In this document: piece by piece, positions 1 to 6,204 of the stretch | How the letters are laid out: the number at the start of each line of letters is the position of its first letter | Numbering within the stretch: position 1 is the stretch's first letter | Source of the DNA: Candidatus Latescibacterota bacterium | Lineage (GTDB): Bacteria; Latescibacterota; UBA2968; UBA8231 | NCBI GenBank assembly: GCA_003529325.1 | Contig: DPVW01000297.1 | Span: 1 to 8,408, forward strand | Length of the DNA stretch: 8,408 nt | Reading direction: 5' to 3' | The notes under the pieces: generated by a model | Told to the model about the DNA's origin: nothing | Seen by the model: only the letters and a program-made list of their open reading frames with translations | Database searches by the model: none | Translations under genes and position numbers: made by a program

Positions 1-2
1 CC

Positions 3-632
3 GGCCTGGCGGTGCCCGCCGTCAACCCGATCCCACCGATGATGTGGAGCTACCACGATGGTATTGGCGGCTATGCGTATGACCCTGCCCGCGCCCGCGC
101 CCTGCTTGCCGAAGCAGGCCTCGCTGACGGCTTTGACACCGAATTGTGGGTGATGACGGCGCCGCGTCCGTACATGCCTCAACCCGAGAAGATCGTCCAG
201 GCCATTCAGTCAGACCTGGAGCAGGTCGGCATTCGGGCCCACATCGTCACCCTCGACTGGGCGACCTACCTGGCCAAAGTTCAGGATGGGCAGCATGGCA
301 TGTGTGTCCTTGGTTGGACTGGGGACAATGGCGATCCGGATAATTTCCTCTATGTGCTGCTCGACAAGACGGCGGCCGTCAAACCAGCGCAGAACGTGGC
401 CTTCTATAAGTCCGACGAGTTTCATCATGTACTTCTGGAGGCCCGGCGCAGCGTCGACGTCGCCGAGCGTACGCGGCTGTATCGTCAGGCGCAGGAGATC
501 GTCCACAGGGATGCCCCGTGGGTCCCCTTAATGCACGCGACGCAGACCATCGCTTTCCGCAGCGATGTCGAGGGCTTCGAGTTGCATCCGACAGGCAGTA
601 AATGGCTCCGCAGCGTCACCTTCCGACGATGA
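3..632 (+). CDS. dppA: Dipeptide/oligopeptide ABC transporter substrate-binding protein, C-terminal part (5' end outside window)
   Basis: This is the periplasmic solute-binding protein (SBP_bac_5 family) that captures short peptides and hands them to an inner-membrane permease. The reading frame is open to the left edge, so the signal peptide and N-terminal lobe are missing and 209 residues are visible. The visible part begins with GLAVPAVNPIPPMMWSY, the usual dipeptide-binding-protein motif (NPIPPxxWSY), followed by YDPARARALLAEAGL. The motif GWTGDNGDPDNF, encoded near 313-348, is nearly identical to E. coli DppA and lies in the ligand-binding region. The tail (RLYRQAQEIVHRDAPWVPL, then a beta-strand-rich end) matches the normal C-terminus of the family. 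The stop TGA overlaps an ATG (ATGA at 629-632), and a DppB-type permease follows in the same direction. Family assignment is firm. Dipeptide specificity is inferred from motif similarity; a close relative for other peptides or heme cannot be excluded. Confidence 0.9.
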   Translation, partial: GLAVPAVNPIPPMMWSYHDGIGGYAYDPARARALLAEAGLADGFDTELWVMTAPRPYMPQPEKIVQAIQSDLEQVGIRAHIVTLDWATYLAKVQDGQHGMCVLGWTGDNGDPDNFLYVLLDKTAAVKPAQNVAFYKSDEFHHVLLEARRSVDVAERTRLYRQAQEIVHRDAPWVPLMHATQTIAFRSDVEGFELHPTGSKWLRSVTFRR

Positions 633-658
633 TCCCCGTCTGGCAGCCGAGGGTTTGA
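629..658 (+). other. Nine-codon mini-ORF in the dppA-dppB junction (possible coupling leader or indel relic)
   Basis: An ATG overlaps the stop of the binding-protein gene in the classic ATGA arrangement and reads MIPVWQPRV before a TGA at 656-658. That TGA overlaps the in-frame TTG (655-657) proposed as the permease start. Two readings are possible. It may be a short leader whose termination lets ribosomes reinitiate on dppB. Or one base may be missing in the CCCC (634-637) or GGG (651-653) run, in which case ATG 629 would be the true dppB start. I see no independent evidence that the peptide is functional. Confidence 0.25.
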
Positions 659-1659
659 GTAGTTTCATCCTGCGCCGCCTGGCGCTGCTGATCCCGACAC
701 TGGCGGGGATCTCCTTCATCGTTTTCCTGATGATCTACCTGGTCCCCGGCGATCCGGCACAGGCGATGCTCGGAGAGCGCGCCAATGCCGAGACGCTAGC
801 GGCACTACGCCAGGACATGGGACTCGACCAGCCCTTCCACGTACAACTCGGCCGATTTTTCGTAGATCTGATTCAGGGCAATCTCGGTCGTTCCTTTCGC
901 ACCCACGAAAAGATCACGGTGGAGATCCTCAGCCGTTTTCCCGCCACCTTCGAACTGACCATGGCGGCGATGCTCTTCGCCGTCGTCGGTGGTATCGGTC
1001 TCGGAATGATTTCAGCCGTACGCCGGGGAGGCATGGTCGACTACCTGTCCATGGCCATAGCGACAGCCGGTATCTCCATGCCCATATTCTGGCTCGCCCT
1101 GGTGTTGCTCTTGCTGTTCGCCGTCGCCGTGCCACTGTTGCCATTCTCCGGACGCCTGTCGGCCAACATCTACCTGGAGGCCCACACCGGCTTCTACCTC
1201 GTCGATGCCGTCCTCGCTGGCGAGCCTGCCACCCTCGCCGATGTTCTCAGCCACCTCGCCCTGCCGGCGATCTCTCTCGGGACCATCCCGCTTGCCGTCA
1301 TCGCTCGCATGACGCGGTCAAGTCTGCTCGAGGTCCTTGGCGAGGACTACATCCGCACGGCCCGGGCGAAAGGACTGTCCCCGCTCATCGTTCTTGTACG
1401 CCATGCGGTACGCAACGCCTTCATCCCCACCCTCACCGTCATCGCTCTCGAATTCGGTTATCTGTTAGGGGGCGCCATCATCACCGAGACGATCTTCGCC
1501 TGGCCGGGTATCGGACGCTGGTTGTTTCTGGCGGTTCTGGCTCGAGATTTCCGCGCCGTGCAGGGCGGAGTGTTGTTGATCGCGACCCTGTTCATTGTCG
1601 TGAATCTGCTCGCCGATATACTCTACGCCTGGCTCGACCCCCGCATTCGCTACTCCTAG
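655..1659 (+). CDS. dppB: DppB-type peptide ABC transporter permease
   Basis: This inner-membrane permease subunit of a dipeptide/oligopeptide importer forms the translocation pore with a DppC-type partner. From TTG 655 it has 334 residues, normal for the family. It starts MSSFILRRLALLIPTLAG, the expected N-terminus with the first membrane segment at about residues 8-30. PGDPA (31-35) follows, then further hydrophobic segments near 101-121, 132-160, 203-217, 258-277 and 304-322. The EAA loop that contacts the ATPase is YIRTARAKGLSP (232-243). ETIFAWPGIGRW (278-289) and LADILYAWLDPRIRY (319-333) are typical C-terminal DppB signatures. The same frame is open upstream to an ATG at 565, but that start would overlap dppA by 68 bp and add 30 residues unlike the family. 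TTG 655 fits homology, yet its only Shine-Dalgarno-like stretch (GAGGG, 649-653) lies just one base away. The usual dppC neighbour does not follow; the next gene is convergent. Confidence 0.9.
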   Translation: MSSFILRRLALLIPTLAGISFIVFLMIYLVPGDPAQAMLGERANAETLAALRQDMGLDQPFHVQLGRFFVDLIQGNLGRSFRTHEKITVEILSRFPATFELTMAAMLFAVVGGIGLGMISAVRRGGMVDYLSMAIATAGISMPIFWLALVLLLLFAVAVPLLPFSGRLSANIYLEAHTGFYLVDAVLAGEPATLADVLSHLALPAISLGTIPLAVIARMTRSSLLEVLGEDYIRTARAKGLSPLIVLVRHAVRNAFIPTLTVIALEFGYLLGGAIITETIFAWPGIGRWLFLAVLARDFRAVQGGVLLIATLFIVVNLLADILYAWLDPRIRYS

Positions 1660-1672
1660 TAGTACCATCACG

Positions 1673-2437
1673 CTATGGATCGGCGATTCCCTGGAAGAAA
1701 GTCACTCGCTGCAGGCCGCGATCGACGCGAATCTTGAGGTACTCGAGTTCGAGGACGCGGTCCTGACTTTCGACGCGAACCCTCTTCGGCAGATAGACGT
1801 CGGTTCCGGGCAGTACTCGCCATTCCGACAACTGCCGTATCCACCGCACCTGGCCACCCTCGGTCACCAACTCCTCGCGTTGGACAAATCCGGTGTGCAG
1901 ATCGAACCACAATCGGCGACGCTGGCCCTCGATGCCGTCGTTGATTGTGACACGGGCGCGATCGGCACGCGGATACTCGATCTTGTCGATGCCTATACGG
2001 GCAGGTGCGACGAGCCCAAGCAGTGCCAGACGTGGATCGTAACCACCCAGATCGATGTCGAGAAAGACATCGAGGCCGTCGTGGGCCGGCATCTGGTATA
2101 TCCGGTCGTTGGCGACAGCGGTGAGTTCATCGCCGTCTAGTACGGCAGAAAAAATCCGCCTAAAGAGGGGGCCCCGCACGTCGAGACGAAGCAGGGAAGG
2201 TGGTTGAAAGAGTAGCGATCCCGAGGCTGAACCCACCTCGTGCAGCCAAAAGTGGACCTCGGCGGTGAGATCTGTGAGTCCCTGCAGACGTTCGGCATCT
2301 GCCTGCAGCAACCGGTCGATCTCCATCTCGCCGGTCCAACCGCTGCGCTGTACGGGGCGAGGGGCACAGGCACCCAGAACGAGAAGTGTTGCCAGTGCAG
2401 CGGGGCCCAACAAGACGCCCCGTGGGGACCAGCTCAC
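1673..2437 (-). CDS. LolA/LolB-fold outer-membrane lipoprotein (DUF4292-like)
   Basis: A 254-residue predicted lipoprotein. The N-terminus has a short hydrophobic signal (residues 8-23) ending in the lipobox LGAC, giving a lipidated Cys24. Residue +2 after the Cys is Pro, not Asp, so there is no classic inner-membrane retention signal and outer-membrane sorting is plausible. After the linker, LQGLTDLTAEVHFWLH, SASGSLLFQPPSLLRLDVRG and alternating strands through EWRVLPGTDVYLPKRVRVE resemble the curved beta-sheet of LolA/LolB and DUF4292 proteins, which bind lipid or lipoprotein acyl chains. The assignment rests on pattern, not alignment. The start is GTG at 2437, overlapping the TGA of the upstream TPR gene in a GTGA tetranucleotide, so translation is probably coupled. 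A GGAG lies about 14 bases upstream, rather far. It could be a true LolB or an uncharacterised relative. Confidence 0.65.
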   Translation of the reverse strand: MSWSPRGVLLGPAALATLLVLGACAPRPVQRSGWTGEMEIDRLLQADAERLQGLTDLTAEVHFWLHEVGSASGSLLFQPPSLLRLDVRGPLFRRIFSAVLDGDELTAVANDRIYQMPAHDGLDVFLDIDLGGYDPRLALLGLVAPARIGIDKIEYPRADRARVTINDGIEGQRRRLWFDLHTGFVQREELVTEGGQVRWIRQLSEWRVLPGTDVYLPKRVRVESQDRVLELEYLKIRVDRGLQRVTFFQGIADP

Positions 2438-4350
2438 GGCAATGGGCCTGTCTCCAGCTTCTTCTGCAGTTCCTCGTTCTCCGGCGTCAGATCAAGGGCC
2501 TGACGCCAGTGGTGGGTGGCTTCATCCTGTTTCCCGAGGGCGTTGGCGATGTCCCCGGCATGGTCGAGGATGACGGCCTGCTCCATCTGTTCGTGGTCCG
2601 CCATCTGTTCCAGTGCTTTGCCCAGGTAACGCTCCGCCTGCCGCAACTCACCGAGGCGATAATAGGCCCAGCCGAGACTGTCGAAAAACGCGCCGTTGTC
2701 AGGCTCCAGCCGAATCGCCCGTGTCAGCAGATCAACCGACTCATCGAGATGGATGCCACGCTCGGCAAAACTGTATCCCAGATAGTTGAGGGCATAGGCG
2801 TCGTCAGGACTGTGCGCGATGAGTCGACGAAAAACGGTGACGGCCCGCTCGAAGTAGTCATGCCCGGGGCGCTCACGTGCCGCCTGTTCCAGCGCGCTGC
2901 CAAGGTAGAACAAGGCGATCCCGAGACGCTCTTCCGAAACCAGTTCCGACGCTCTGGTGAGCCGTTCCACAGCGGCATCCCATTGTCCCACGTTCCGCAG
3001 TGCCACACCCCAGTGTAGATGACCGTCGGCGTGCGTCGAGTCGGTCTCCACCGCCTTGCAATATCGAGCCATGGCCTCATGCCAGCGCTGCTGCCTGTCA
3101 TAGACCATGCCCCAGCGGATATAGAGTTCGGGTGCTGCGCCCGCACTCACGATACCCCGGCGATAGACCTCGATGGCAGCATCCCAGAGTTGCCGTTGTT
3201 CGAGATTCCAACCCCACTCGAGATAGAGGCTGAGAGAGTCGGGGATCTGTTCACTTGCACGTTCGTAGACAGCGATTGCATCCTCGTGGCGCTCAGCCTC
3301 CCCCAGCGCCCGGCCCCAGAACAGATAGAGTTGCAGACTGTCCGGCATGGCTGTAACTGCGTCGGCGAGGATCTCCTCGGCGCGCTCTATGCGCCCCACG
3401 TGCAGATAATAACGCACGGGGTCCAGCCAGCCATCGACATCGTTCGGGGCCTGTCCGACGATCTGCTCGAAGACCCGAGCTGCAATGGGATACTTCTCCA
3501 TCTCGGACAGAGCGACGCCGAGACGATACAGATACCCAGCGTCCTCGTGGGCAAAGATCGACGCCATGTCCTGCTGCGTCTCGATGACCCGGGCCAATTC
3601 GTACATGATGAGAGAACTGTCAGGAACGTGTCGTGCGCCCTCGCGGAGAGAGGCCAAGGCGGCGGCTCGCTCACCGCGAACGACCTGCAACTCACCGAGA
3701 CCCAACCAGGCATCCTCCACGGTGGGATCTTCAGCCAGGACTTCGCTGAACACTCGTTCCGCCAGTTCGCGCCGACCGATCCGAGACAGCACGTAGGCGA
3801 CATTGACCCGCACATCCACTGGCGTTTCGGGACGCTCGAGGAGCCGATCGAAGAGATCGTCGATCCGTCTCTCTTGTCCGGTTTCGAGATAGACTCGGGC
3901 CAGATGGGAGTGCAGTTGCCAGTTGTTCGGATCCTGGCGAATGAGCTCGCGCATGTGCTCCGCCACGTCCTCTGGTTCTCCTACGGCATCGAGCCAGCGT
4001 ACCATCCGGTAGCGCAACGCTGTCAGCTCTGGATCCAGCTCGAGGGCCTTGGCGCCAAAAACGACGGCCATGCGATAGTCCTCGATCCGATCATAGTTGC
4101 TCGACAGCTGGGCGTAGATCGTCGGTGACGTGGGATCGAGATCAGCGGCGCTGCGGAGGGCGACGATGGCGCCTAAATGATTTTCCTGGGCCTCGAACAC
4201 CTTCGCCTGAATGAAATATTGCAGAGCCTGTTGCTCGGCCAGGTCCTGTCCGGGGGCCACCGGATCGGGTCGCAGAAAGCCGGCACAACCGGACAAGAGC
4301 GAAGCGGCGAAAACGAGGGCAAAACGGCGAAAATAAACGGGGGCCGACAT
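2434..4350 (-). CDS. TPR-repeat lipoprotein
   Basis: A 638-residue protein built almost entirely of tetratricopeptide repeats, helix pairs that bind other proteins. The N-terminus is a lipoprotein signal (charged FRRF, hydrophobic 10-20, lipobox LLSGC with Cys22; +2 is Ala, suggesting outer-membrane sorting). Repeats run from about residue 41 to 625, roughly 15 units; clear ones include 45-75, 137-170, 209-240, 337-370, 404-437, 439-470, 517-550, 552-585 and 594-625. The C-terminal units NYLGYSFAERGIHLDES and DSLGWAYYRLGELRQAERY match a family of bacterial TPR proteins often found beside lolB-like genes. The ATG at 4350 directly abuts the dppC stop (TAG 4351-4353), and the 3' end overlaps the next lipoprotein gene by 4 bp. 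I see no strong Shine-Dalgarno, consistent with coupling to dppC. A scaffold role at the outer membrane is inferred; the partner is unknown. Confidence 0.85.
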   Translation of the reverse strand: MSAPVYFRRFALVFAASLLSGCAGFLRPDPVAPGQDLAEQQALQYFIQAKVFEAQENHLGAIVALRSAADLDPTSPTIYAQLSSNYDRIEDYRMAVVFGAKALELDPELTALRYRMVRWLDAVGEPEDVAEHMRELIRQDPNNWQLHSHLARVYLETGQERRIDDLFDRLLERPETPVDVRVNVAYVLSRIGRRELAERVFSEVLAEDPTVEDAWLGLGELQVVRGERAAALASLREGARHVPDSSLIMYELARVIETQQDMASIFAHEDAGYLYRLGVALSEMEKYPIAARVFEQIVGQAPNDVDGWLDPVRYYLHVGRIERAEEILADAVTAMPDSLQLYLFWGRALGEAERHEDAIAVYERASEQIPDSLSLYLEWGWNLEQRQLWDAAIEVYRRGIVSAGAAPELYIRWGMVYDRQQRWHEAMARYCKAVETDSTHADGHLHWGVALRNVGQWDAAVERLTRASELVSEERLGIALFYLGSALEQAARERPGHDYFERAVTVFRRLIAHSPDDAYALNYLGYSFAERGIHLDESVDLLTRAIRLEPDNGAFFDSLGWAYYRLGELRQAERYLGKALEQMADHEQMEQAVILDHAGDIANALGKQDEATHHWRQALDLTPENEELQKKLETGPLP

Positions 4351-5199
4351 CTAGACCGCTTTCATCGTCAGGCGTCGTGGGTCGAGGGCGTCGCGTAGGC
4401 CGTCGCCAAAAAGATTGAGGCCCAGGGCGACGAGGAAAATCGCCAGACCGGGGAAGGTCATCACCCAGGGGGCTTTCAGTAACAGTTCGCGGCCACTGTT
4501 GAGCATGGCACCCCACTCGGGGGTAGGTGGCTGGGCACCCAGACCGAGAAAACTCAGACCTGCCGCATCGAGAATTGCCGTTGCCAGACTCAAGGACGTC
4601 TGCACGATCAGTGGCGCGACACAGTTGGGCAGGATACTGAGCAGGACAATCCGCGTATCAGAAGAACCGAGTGCGCGGGCGGCTTCGACGTAGGCTAACT
4701 CTCGAAGTGTCAGTACCTGCGCACGCACGAGACGAGCAAATTGAGGTACCAGTACGATACTGACAGCGATCATCACATTCTCGATCCCCGGTCCGATAAC
4801 GGCGACGATGCCGATGGCCAGCAGGATCGCCGGAAAGGCGAGCATGATATCGACGACACGCATGATCAGGGTGTCGCTCAGACCACCCTTGTAACCAGCC
4901 ACGAGTCCAAGGGTGGTTCCTGCCGAAAGTGCGATTGAGATGCAGATCAGACCGATGCGCAGGGAGATACGCGAGCCATAGATTACCCGACTGAGGATGT
5001 CACGACCGAAATCGTCCGTGCCCATCGGATGTTCATATGAGGGTGGCGCCAAGCGGCCGTACAGGTCCTGTTCGATGGGGTCGAAAGGGGCGAGCAACGG
5101 CGCCAGGATCGCAATCACGACGAGACCGACGACGATCATACCCCCCATCAGTGGCAAGGGGCGTCGGCGCAGATACTCCAGTGCCTCCGTCAAGGACAC
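4351..5199 (-). CDS. dppC: DppC-type peptide ABC transporter permease
   Basis: The second inner-membrane permease subunit of a dipeptide/oligopeptide importer, 282 residues, a normal length. A cytoplasmic N-terminus (LEYLRRRP) leads to the first membrane segment (17-37). Then comes the hallmark HPMGTDDFGRDILSRVIYGS (57-76), a membrane core at about 79-220, the EAA loop VEAARALGSSDTRIVLLSIL (171-190), and LSFLGLGAQPPTPEWGAML (215-233). A last membrane segment (247-266) leads to the typical GLRDALDPR ending. The start is GTG at 5199, supported by a well-placed GAGGAAG at 5208-5214, eight bases upstream. The gene lies on the strand opposite to the window's dppB, about 3.5 kb away, although the two are normally adjacent; it may have been separated from it by an inversion, or may partner another permease. 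The TPR lipoprotein gene follows with no gap. Confidence 0.93.
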   Translation of the reverse strand: MSLTEALEYLRRRPLPLMGGMIVVGLVVIAILAPLLAPFDPIEQDLYGRLAPPSYEHPMGTDDFGRDILSRVIYGSRISLRIGLICISIALSAGTTLGLVAGYKGGLSDTLIMRVVDIMLAFPAILLAIGIVAVIGPGIENVMIAVSIVLVPQFARLVRAQVLTLRELAYVEAARALGSSDTRIVLLSILPNCVAPLIVQTSLSLATAILDAAGLSFLGLGAQPPTPEWGAMLNSGRELLLKAPWVMTFPGLAIFLVALGLNLFGDGLRDALDPRRLTMKAV

Positions 5200-5207
5200 A
5201 ACGAGGG

Positions 5208-5214
5208 CTTCCTC
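5208..5214 (-). promoter_or_regulatory. Ribosome binding site of dppC, overlapping the restored upstream stop
   Basis: GAGGAAG lies eight bases before the GTG start at 5199 and is what decides that start. It overlaps TGA 5213-5215 as TGAGGAAG; that TGA would be the natural stop of the upstream receiver gene if its two frame shifts are corrected. Such stop/Shine-Dalgarno overlap is typical of translationally coupled genes. Confidence 0.7.
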
Positions 5215-5360
5215 ATGGGTCGGTGGCCCCGATCATGTCGTCGACCAGTTGCTGGAAGCATCGAGATCCAGAAGCTTCTCAACGAAGCCGTCAAATGGGT
5301 GTTCCCGCACCTGTTCGGCGTCGACATAACCGGACGTGGCCAGAACATTTAAGTGGGGGG
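5213..5360 (-). pseudogene. Out-of-frame C-terminal part of the receiver domain (two one-base shifts)
   Basis: This is the missing end of the receiver domain encoded just upstream. Removing one base in the six-base G run at 5355-5360 (C run on the coding strand) gives HLNVLATSGYVDAEQ and then FDGFVEKLLDLDA. These supply the conserved Ser (ATSG) and Lys (VEK) of a receiver. That frame would stop at 5233-5235 after an unnatural tail, ASSNWSTT. Adding one base near 5257/5258 returns to the original frame and gives FQQLVDDMIGATDP, a good final receiver helix, ending at TGA 5213-5215. The repaired protein would have 322 residues. Whether the shifts are real mutations or sequence errors cannot be told here. 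The receiver's usual Lys-Pro is Lys-Leu even after repair. Confidence 0.75.
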
Positions 5361-6181
5361 AACTGAGCCCTTAGATTCTCCAGCAACTGGCCACCATCCA
5401 ATTCGGGCATATTGATGTCGGTGATGACGAGATCGAGTTTGAACTCCTGTACAAGTTCGAGGGCATGCCGACCATTTTCCGCCTCGACGACATCAAAACC
5501 GGGAAGGGCATCCTTCACCAGCACTCGGAATTCGGGTTCGTCGTCGACGATGAGGATCCTGGGGATCAGATCCTTTACTTGCTCCTCCACATGCAGGTTC
5601 AACTCATCACGGTCGATACCGGTTTTCTCCGCCGCCATGTCGAGGGCGATGGCGGCGCGACTCTGATTCTCCTTCAACCGTCGTTTGAAGACTGCGATTC
5701 GACCCTCGTAGCGCGCTCGTTCCATCTGGTAGTCGCGCGACCGCACGTTGTCGTTTGACAGTTTGTCGGACAACACGTCGATGATGGCACGATAGACGGC
5801 GGCCTGCATTTCCTGGTCCTCACGCAGCACCGCATCAAACTGTGCTTTCTGAATCATGAACAAGGCGGCAGGCTTGCTGACCTCCACCGATGCCACCCGT
5901 GGTTGCCCGGTGATGACACCCATCTCACCCACCGTTGTCACCGGCAAAATCGTGGCGACCTTCAGCCCTTCGGCCGTAATGATGGCCAGTTCTCCCGAAA
6001 GCAGCACGAACATCTCATCCGGACTGCTGCCGCTCTCGCAGACCCGCTCCCCCGGTTTGTATGTCTGGTTCTGACAGAGCCCAAGGATCTTCTTCACCTG
6101 CGACGGGGAGAGTCCGTTAAAGATCGGGATCTTCCGCAGGACTTGGATCAGCAACTTCTCTTTGCTGGGGGGCGTCGCCAT
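5291..6181 (-). CDS. Cyclic-nucleotide-binding / response-regulator receiver protein, C-terminus frameshifted
   Basis: A cytoplasmic signalling protein, 296 residues as it stands. Residues about 17-135 form a cNMP-binding domain: PIFNGLSPSQVKKIL, then YKPGERVCESG and the phosphate-binding cassette VGEMGVITGQPRVASV, with Glu86 and Arg95 in place, so it looks able to bind a cyclic nucleotide. Residues about 140-205 are helical and charged, a likely coiled coil. A receiver domain begins at RILIVDDEPEF, with acidic pocket Asp213/Asp214 and phospho-acceptor Asp255 in VITDINMPELDGG. The normal sequence ends near residue 275; what follows up to TGA 5291 is frameshifted. No DNA-binding or enzymatic output domain is seen, so signalling is probably by protein contact. 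The ATG at 6181 (MATPPSKEKLL) is preferred because it sits 23 bp after the glgB stop. The open frame extends to an ATG at 6283, but that would overlap glgB and add unrelated sequence. No strong Shine-Dalgarno is visible. Confidence 0.8.
   Translation of the reverse strand: MATPPSKEKLLIQVLRKIPIFNGLSPSQVKKILGLCQNQTYKPGERVCESGSSPDEMFVLLSGELAIITAEGLKVATILPVTTVGEMGVITGQPRVASVEVSKPAALFMIQKAQFDAVLREDQEMQAAVYRAIIDVLSDKLSNDNVRSRDYQMERARYEGRIAVFKRRLKENQSRAAIALDMAAEKTGIDRDELNLHVEEQVKDLIPRILIVDDEPEFRVLVKDALPGFDVVEAENGRHALELVQEFKLDLVITDINMPELDGGQLLENLRAQFPPLKCSGHVRLCRRRTGAGTPI
5355..5360. other. Homopolymer run (G6 on plus strand) at the first frameshift
   Basis: Six consecutive G, read as CCCCCC in the receiver gene. 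Five instead of six would join QFP to HLNVLATSGY in frame. Such runs are hot spots for both sequencing indels and replication slippage. Confidence 0.6.
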
Positions 6182-6204
6182 ATCGTTGAATATACGAATC
6201 CGGT

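Noticed and set aside
565..654. ATG 565 as the dppB start
   Set aside because: It would overlap dppA by 68 bp, has no ribosome binding site, and would add 30 residues unlike any DppB N-terminus.
2386..4128. Long plus-strand reading frames (2386-3018 and 3019-4128) opposite the TPR gene
   Set aside because: They are the codon-on-codon complement of the TPR gene, open because it almost never uses TTA, CTA or TCA codons. The products show no recognisable domain, while the minus strand encodes clear TPR repeats.
5255..5275. Alternative repair of the receiver end by adding a C after AAGC, which restores Lys-Pro
   Set aside because: It gives KPSGSRCFQQLV and loses the LDLDA stretch usual in receivers, so a missing base near 5257/5258 fits better, although this cannot be excluded.
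5340..5362. Programmed +1 frameshift at the C run
   Set aside because: A second shift of opposite sign would still be needed for a natural C-terminus, so indels are simpler.
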